A stretch of 11,284 nucleotides of DNA, from the NCBI GenBank assembly GCA_947306375.1, contig CAMZGJ010000025.1, forward strand, positions 1-11,284, given 5' to 3'. The stretch's first letter is position 1. Every line of letters begins with the position of its first letter. The DNA comes from an uncultured Spirochaetales bacterium. Lineage in GTDB: Bacteria > Spirochaetota > Spirochaetia > Sphaerochaetales > Sphaerochaetaceae. This document shows positions 7,259-11,284 of this stretch, piece by piece. The notes beneath the pieces are model-generated. The model had not been told where the DNA came from and did no database searches. It saw only the letters and a list, made by a program, of their open reading frames with translations. Position numbers and translations under genes: made by a program.

Positions 7259-8448
7259 GAAACTGGCTTACATACTCAATTTCATGCGCTCTGGGAGTTG
7301 CGTTTTATTTCCTCTTCGGGAACTACCCGTGGTTCGGCGTTCTGACAACTGCCGTATCGGATATCATGATGCCGGTTTCATCGGTGCTTCTGATAGTTGT
7401 GGTTTTCACAACCCTCACTGCCGCCGCTGCCTCCTTTGCAGCAAGACGTGACATCGGACTCAAGACCTTCCTGCTCACACTTCTGTGGGGAGCGGGAACA
7501 ACCGTTCTTCTGTCTGTGGCCGCAGCCGTGGTCTACATGACCATGCCGGCAGCCGTCCCGGCAACCTTCCCTCTTGAGGACTTCAGGACAACATTCCTGA
7601 CAAATACAATTATCCTCAGGGTTCTGAGCTTCAGGAACATAACCGTTGCGGCAATTGCGGCAGCCCTGATAACAGGCTGTGCCATAAGGCCCACAAGTTC
7701 AATCTTCAGCCCCATCTACGACATTGCAAACTCACTGTCCGAGGTTTCCTACCGCCTGTGTCTGGACCTGTCCAGATTCTGGTGGCTTCCTCTCTTCTTC
7801 ATGAGCGCAAAATGGACATCCGTTACGGTTCAGACCGGCATTTCCGGCAACTGGATTTCAACATTCTTCATCTTTGCCCTCATTGCGGTGTTCGGCCTGC
7901 TTCCCATGGCTTACTTTGCAATAACGGGGTTCAGACACAACCCGTACAGCAGGATGTTCCGCCTGCTTCCGGCAGCCCTTCCGTCCTTCCTGTCCGGAAG
8001 CTCAGTCTTTGCAACAGTGCCCTTCTACACCACGGTGAGAAACAATCTGGGTGTTCAGAAAAGGGTTACATCCCTTACCGCAGTTGAGTCCGCCTTCTTT
8101 GCCAAAGGCGGAAGCGCCGCATGCGCAACGCTCTTCACCTGCTTTGTGCTGTTCGGACCATCTTCCCTGCAGGCAGGATTTGCCGGACTTCTGCCCGTAG
8201 CCCTCAGCTGCTCGCTTTTCAGCGTAATATGCTCAATGGCACCGGGTTCGGAGATTCTGTTCATCAGCGTCTTTGCCCTCAACTACCTGGGCTCAGGCGC
8301 AGTGCCGGTCTCTCCGGCAATGGCAGCCCTTCCCCTGTATGCAGGAACGGCAGCCCTCATAAACACCCTCTCTGCAGGTCTTGCCGCAGATGTATGTTCG
8401 GTTAACCTCAAGGCGGGAACCTTTGTTTACAGAAAGGATATGATATGA
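7255..8448 (+). CDS. Divergent dicarboxylate/amino acid:cation symporter (DAACS) homologue
   Basis: This 397-residue, strongly hydrophobic inner-membrane protein has about eight transmembrane segments. The DAACS signature is recognisable around the first re-entrant hairpin: LPSFLSGSSVFATVPFYTTV (242-261), then NNLGVQKRVTS (263-273), comparable to the 'STSSSAATLP ... LGV.KRV' region of GltP/DctA transporters. The following helix normally carries the cation-binding NMDGT motif. Here it reads VESAFFAKGGSAACATLF (277-294), with no NMDGT, and the C-terminal D-x2-R-T-x2-N substrate motif is not evident. Family membership therefore looks real but the substrate and coupling ion are unlikely to be the standard ones. 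The start ATG overlaps the GH13 stop by 4 bp, and its own stop overlaps the next start in the same way, so translation of three genes is probably coupled. Alternative: a non-transporting or repurposed paralogue. Confidence 0.75.
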   Translation: MRNWLTYSISCALGVAFYFLFGNYPWFGVLTTAVSDIMMPVSSVLLIVVVFTTLTAAAASFAARRDIGLKTFLLTLLWGAGTTVLLSVAAAVVYMTMPAAVPATFPLEDFRTTFLTNTIILRVLSFRNITVAAIAAALITGCAIRPTSSIFSPIYDIANSLSEVSYRLCLDLSRFWWLPLFFMSAKWTSVTVQTGISGNWISTFFIFALIAVFGLLPMAYFAITGFRHNPYSRMFRLLPAALPSFLSGSSVFATVPFYTTVRNNLGVQKRVTSLTAVESAFFAKGGSAACATLFTCFVLFGPSSLQAGFAGLLPVALSCSLFSVICSMAPGSEILFISVFALNYLGSGAVPVSPAMAALPLYAGTAALINTLSAGLAADVCSVNLKAGTFVYRKDMI

Positions 8449-9185
8449 CAGGAAGAACGCTGAGGTTCATAATCACTGTTCTTGCCTTTGCAGTTCTGGC
8501 GGCTCTTCTGGGCATGTGTCTGTACGCAATAATAAACACAACGGACATGCACCTGGTTCTGGAGTTTGCAGAAAGCGCGGTAAGGGCAATGGTCCTCTTC
8601 ATTTTCCTCGTCTTCTACTACAACTCACTGTTCTCGGGCTCAGGCCTGGACACAGCCTTTCTGCCCTTGTTCCTGCTCTTTTCAATGGTACTTGAGCTGC
8701 GCATTGTCTCTGTTTTCTCAGCCGTAACATTCATCATTCCGGTCAACCCCATAACAGTGAACAGGATCCTCTCGTTCTCTCTTCTCATGACCGGATTCTC
8801 AATCTTCGGTTTCAGCTTTTTCTACCAGAACAGAGAGCCTTCAACCGTTGCTTACTACATCCTGCTTTCTATTGCGTTTGCACTCATAACGTCCCTGCTC
8901 ATCCCGGCAACCCAGCAGATAGAAGTTCTGAACACAAGTCTCAACCTGTCTCTGTTTGTCTCGGCCCTCTACTCGGCTTCAGCCGTTCTGTTCCTGCGCC
9001 AGATAATACTGGATCCGCCGGGAAGCTACCTGATAAGACATTTCTCAGCCCTCCTTTTCCTGGTGGGCAACATTATAAACATTTATTTTAATAACATGAT
9101 TTTCAACCTGGCCGGAACGGCCTTCATGGTTCTGTGCTACACAACCATAATGCTTGTTTCAAAGGCCTCGGATGTAAAATACTGA
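8445..9185 (+). CDS. Orphan integral membrane protein, about 8 TM segments
   Basis: I do not recognise a family. The 246-residue product has hydrophobic segments at about residues 7-30, 45-64, 68-98, 107-127, 134-154, 165-186, 197-216 and 218-238, with short polar loops and no sizeable soluble domain. Charged residues are few: R129-E131 after the fourth segment, and R185, D190, R198 near the sixth and seventh. The layout resembles a membrane sensor domain or a transporter subunit without its soluble partner. The ATG overlaps the symporter stop (ATGA) and has an AAAGGA-like Shine-Dalgarno about 7 nt upstream. The tight coupling suggests it works with the symporter homologue or with the glycosyltransferase downstream, but no function can be assigned. 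Confidence 0.85.
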   Translation: MTGRTLRFIITVLAFAVLAALLGMCLYAIINTTDMHLVLEFAESAVRAMVLFIFLVFYYNSLFSGSGLDTAFLPLFLLFSMVLELRIVSVFSAVTFIIPVNPITVNRILSFSLLMTGFSIFGFSFFYQNREPSTVAYYILLSIAFALITSLLIPATQQIEVLNTSLNLSLFVSALYSASAVLFLRQIILDPPGSYLIRHFSALLFLVGNIINIYFNNMIFNLAGTAFMVLCYTTIMLVSKASDVKY

Positions 9186-9197
9186 TGTGAGGTCATG

Positions 9198-10376
9198 ATG
9201 AAAATCGGAGAGTTTTCAGATTCTTTTCTTCCAATAATCGACGGCGTGGGAAGGGTTGTAAAAGCCTATGCGGACACTCTGTCCCTGCGCAATCAGGAGG
9301 TCTACGTAATCTGTCCCACCGACAACATGGGTTTCAGGGGAAAGTACCCCTTTGAGATTGTGGATTACAACTCACTCCGGCTTTCCAAGGGCAACCCGTG
9401 GAAGGTGGGAATAGACAAGCTGGACACCCACTTCACCGCCAGGATGAAACTCATAGACCTGGACATCTGCCACACCCACTCCCCCGCCTTTGCCGGATTC
9501 TCCGCAGTCTACTATGCAAAAAAGAAAAACGTTCCCCTTGTGGGCACCTTCCACTCAAAGTACTACGATGACATTCTCATAGCCACAAAAAGCAAAATGC
9601 TGGCAAGAATAGGCTCTGAGATGGTTGCGGACTTCTACAGCCAGTGCGATGAGGTCTGGACTGTTTCCGAGAACTCAGCGGAGACGCTTCAGAGCTACGG
9701 CTACAAGGGAAAACTGATAATAGTTCCCAACGGAACAAATGTCAGAGAGCTTCATACCGAGATGCTGGATCAGGTAAGCTCCGAATTCGGAATCAGAAGA
9801 GATGTCCCGGTACTGCTCTACGTGGGCCAGATTAACTGGAAGAAGAATCTCAGAAGAATAATAGAAGGAGCCGCCCGGCTCAAAAAGCAGGGCCATGAAT
9901 TCCAGCTTGTCTTTGCCGGAAAAGGTCCGGATGAGGAAGAAGTGAAGGAACTTGCCCTCAAAGAGGGAATATCCGATCGCTTTGTCATGACAGGGCACCT
10001 TCAGGACTCCAAGGTCCTGGACTGCCTCTACTACCTTGCAACCCTCTTTGTCTTCCCCTCCCTCTATGACACATTCTCCCTGGTGGTCAGAGAGGCGGCG
10101 CTCATGGAAACGCCCTCCGTTGTGGTTGAGGGATCGGCTGCCGGAGAGAGCATAAAGAACGGGGAGAACGGCCTTCTTTGCAAGGACACAACTGAGGACT
10201 TTGCCGACAAGGTTGCCTTCTTCCTCAGCCTCCCGGAGGAGAAAAGAGAACAGATAAACAAAAAGGCAAAAGAGACCATCCCCATCAGGTGGGACGGCCC
10301 CATAATGGACACGGTTATTGAAAGGTATGAAAACCTTGTAAACATATACAAATTCAAAAACAGAAAATTCAATTGA
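9198..10376 (+). CDS. GT4-type (GT-B fold) glycosyltransferase
   Basis: The 392-residue protein transfers a sugar from a nucleotide-sugar donor; acceptor and donor are not readable from sequence. The N-terminal acceptor domain starts MKIGEFSDSFLPIIDGVGRV, with the glycine loop and Arg typical of GT4 enzymes, and has CHTHSPAFAGFSAVYYAKK (91-109) and PLVGTFHSKYYDD (113-125). The C-terminal donor domain includes LLYVGQINWKKNL (206-218), VFAGKGPDEEEV (238-249) and FPSLYDTFSLVVREAALM (286-303). The family's E-x7-E is here D291-x7-E299. There is no signal peptide or transmembrane helix; the basic C-terminus (KFKNRKFN) could aid membrane association. The closest resemblance I recall is to diacylglycerol glucosyl/galactosyltransferases and GDP-mannose-dependent mannosyltransferases. 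Of two adjacent ATGs (9195, 9198), the second is 5 nt from GAGG at 9189-9192 and is preferred. It follows the membrane protein by 12 nt. Confidence 0.93.
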   Translation: MKIGEFSDSFLPIIDGVGRVVKAYADTLSLRNQEVYVICPTDNMGFRGKYPFEIVDYNSLRLSKGNPWKVGIDKLDTHFTARMKLIDLDICHTHSPAFAGFSAVYYAKKKNVPLVGTFHSKYYDDILIATKSKMLARIGSEMVADFYSQCDEVWTVSENSAETLQSYGYKGKLIIVPNGTNVRELHTEMLDQVSSEFGIRRDVPVLLYVGQINWKKNLRRIIEGAARLKKQGHEFQLVFAGKGPDEEEVKELALKEGISDRFVMTGHLQDSKVLDCLYYLATLFVFPSLYDTFSLVVREAALMETPSVVVEGSAAGESIKNGENGLLCKDTTEDFADKVAFFLSLPEEKREQINKKAKETIPIRWDGPIMDTVIERYENLVNIYKFKNRKFN

Positions 10377-10393
10377 CGGATCAGGAGAATTAT

Positions 10394-11284
10394 ATGGCAG
10401 TTGAAAAACTTCAGAAAAACGGAAAAATCAGCCGCAAGGGACCGGTTGTCCTTGTGATAATGGACGGCGTGGGCTTCGGAAAATATGAGGACGGAGACGC
10501 TGTAAAGCGCGCCATGAAGGAGAATCTGGATTCCCTTATGGCAACATGTCCCTGGACCAAGCTCAAAGCCCATGGTACGGCCGTAGGCCTTCCCACGGAC
10601 GATGATATGGGAAACAGCGAGGTGGGACACAATGCAATGGGCTGCGGACGCGTCTTTGCTCAGGGTGCCAAGCTTGTTGCCTCATCCATAGAGACCGGAG
10701 AGATGTTCCGCGGCGCAACATGGAAGAAACTCATTGAAAATGTTAAAAAGAACAGCTCCACACTTCACTTTCTGGGACTTCTCAGTGACGGAAACGTCCA
10801 CAGCCATATCAAGAACCTGAAGGACATGATTGTTGAGGCAAAGAAGGAAGGAGTGAAGAAGGTCCGCGTACACGCCCTTCTGGACGGAAGAGACGTTGAC
10901 CCCACAAGCGCACTTGACTACTTTGACCCGTTTGCAAAGTTCCTTGCAGACCTCTCCTCAGACGGAACGTTTGATGCAAAAATTGCCTCCGGCGGAGGCA
11001 GAATGGTCATTACCATGGACCGTTACAACGCCAACTGGGACATGGTCCGCAAGGGCTGGGAAACCCATGTGCAGGGCAAGGGCCGCATGTTCAAGACCGC
11101 GCACGAAGCAGTCGAAACCCTGCGCGGAGAAACCAAGGCGATCGACCAGGACCTGCCTCCGTTCGTGATCTCCGAGGACGGTTCAACTCCCGTCGGCCCG
11201 GTCAAGGACGGCGATGCGGTGATCTATTTCAACTTCCGCGGCGACCGTGCATTGGAAATCAGCCAGGCATTCGATCAGGGTGCG
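10394..11284 (+). CDS. gpmI: 2,3-bisphosphoglycerate-independent phosphoglycerate mutase (3' end outside window)
   Basis: The first 297 codons, roughly the N-terminal 55% of a protein normally about 510-550 residues long, are present. The enzyme interconverts 3- and 2-phosphoglycerate in glycolysis through a phosphoserine intermediate. Visible features are the metal-binding D24 (VIMDGVG), nucleophile S75 in GNSEVGHNAMG, LLSDGNVHSH (129-138), the substrate loop LLDGRD (162-167), R203 and MDR (208-210), and FNFRGDRALEIS (279-290). GNSEVGHNAMGCGR instead of the commoner GNSEVGHLNIGAGR, and DGNVHSH instead of DGGVHSH, mark a subtype I associate with spirochaetes and some other phyla. A strong AGGAG (10383-10387) lies 6 nt before the ATG. 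It is the last visible operon gene, 17 nt after the glycosyltransferase. From about 11070 onward the codon use and GC change abruptly although the frame stays intact. Confidence 0.95.
   Translation, partial: MAVEKLQKNGKISRKGPVVLVIMDGVGFGKYEDGDAVKRAMKENLDSLMATCPWTKLKAHGTAVGLPTDDDMGNSEVGHNAMGCGRVFAQGAKLVASSIETGEMFRGATWKKLIENVKKNSSTLHFLGLLSDGNVHSHIKNLKDMIVEAKKEGVKKVRVHALLDGRDVDPTSALDYFDPFAKFLADLSSDGTFDAKIASGGGRMVITMDRYNANWDMVRKGWETHVQGKGRMFKTAHEAVETLRGETKAIDQDLPPFVISEDGSTPVGPVKDGDAVIYFNFRGDRALEISQAFDQGA
11065..11284. other. Segment of aberrant base composition inside gpmI
   Basis: By hand count, positions 11101-11280 are 109/180 G+C (about 61%), against 89/180 (about 49%) at 10741-10920 of the same gene. 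Codons change too: past 11070 Arg is CGC/CGT only, Ile is ATC only, GGC replaces GGA as the main Gly codon, and GCG and GTG become frequent. The protein stays in frame and keeps family motifs. This fits a homologous recombination junction, or a chimeric join between related genomes in a metagenomic assembly. Confidence 0.5.

Noticed and set aside
9195..9197. ATG at 9195 as the glycosyltransferase start
   Set aside because: It is only 2 nt from GAGG; the adjacent ATG at 9198 has 5-nt spacing and gives the typical MKI N-terminus.

Overview
The window holds nine genes, two of them cut by its ends, and reads like one ordinary chromosomal segment of a bacterium. Protein style, moderate GC (about half), heavy use of AGA, GGA and ATA codons, the gpmI subtype and the very large cytoplasmic GH13 protein suggest a spirochaete, most likely a gut or rumen treponeme. 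That assignment is inference from remembered family features, not a search result. No rRNA, tRNA, CRISPR array, insertion sequence or phage gene was seen.

Layout. Positions 1-185 (minus) carry the N-terminal piece of a YqeC-like P-loop protein. Positions 186-443 are a divergent, gene-free regulatory stretch with repeated GTATCAT elements and a candidate leuS promoter. Positions 444-2957 (plus) are a complete leucyl-tRNA synthetase gene. It converges on, and overlaps by 11 bp, a DUF4416 gene on the minus strand (2947-3486). A short divergent promoter region with overlapping -10 boxes then separates DUF4416 from a compact plus-strand operon running from about 3538 to beyond the window end.

The operon order is pth (peptidyl-tRNA hydrolase), a 1069-residue GH13-family protein with large uncharacterised N- and C-terminal regions, a divergent DAACS-type symporter homologue, an orphan 8-TM membrane protein, a GT4-type glycosyltransferase, and gpmI (cofactor-independent phosphoglycerate mutase, truncated by the window end). 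Two junctions are 4-bp ATGA overlaps, one is a 1-nt gap and two are gaps of 12 and 17 nt; nothing between them resembles a terminator.

How the genes may work together. leuS, pth and gpmI are housekeeping functions in translation and glycolysis. The middle of the operon is the less familiar part. A cytoplasmic alpha-glucan-active enzyme with an altered active-site motif, a GT4 glycosyltransferase and two membrane proteins sit in one transcription unit, which would fit storage-glucan or cell-envelope glycoconjugate metabolism. The best candidates for undescribed biology are the GH13 protein and the two membrane proteins coupled to it. Operon-head genes lack Shine-Dalgarno sequences and have candidate promoters placing the transcript start at the start codon, while most internal genes have clear ribosome binding sites. 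The last ~200 bp, inside gpmI, change sharply in codon use and GC, which could be recombination or an assembly chimera.
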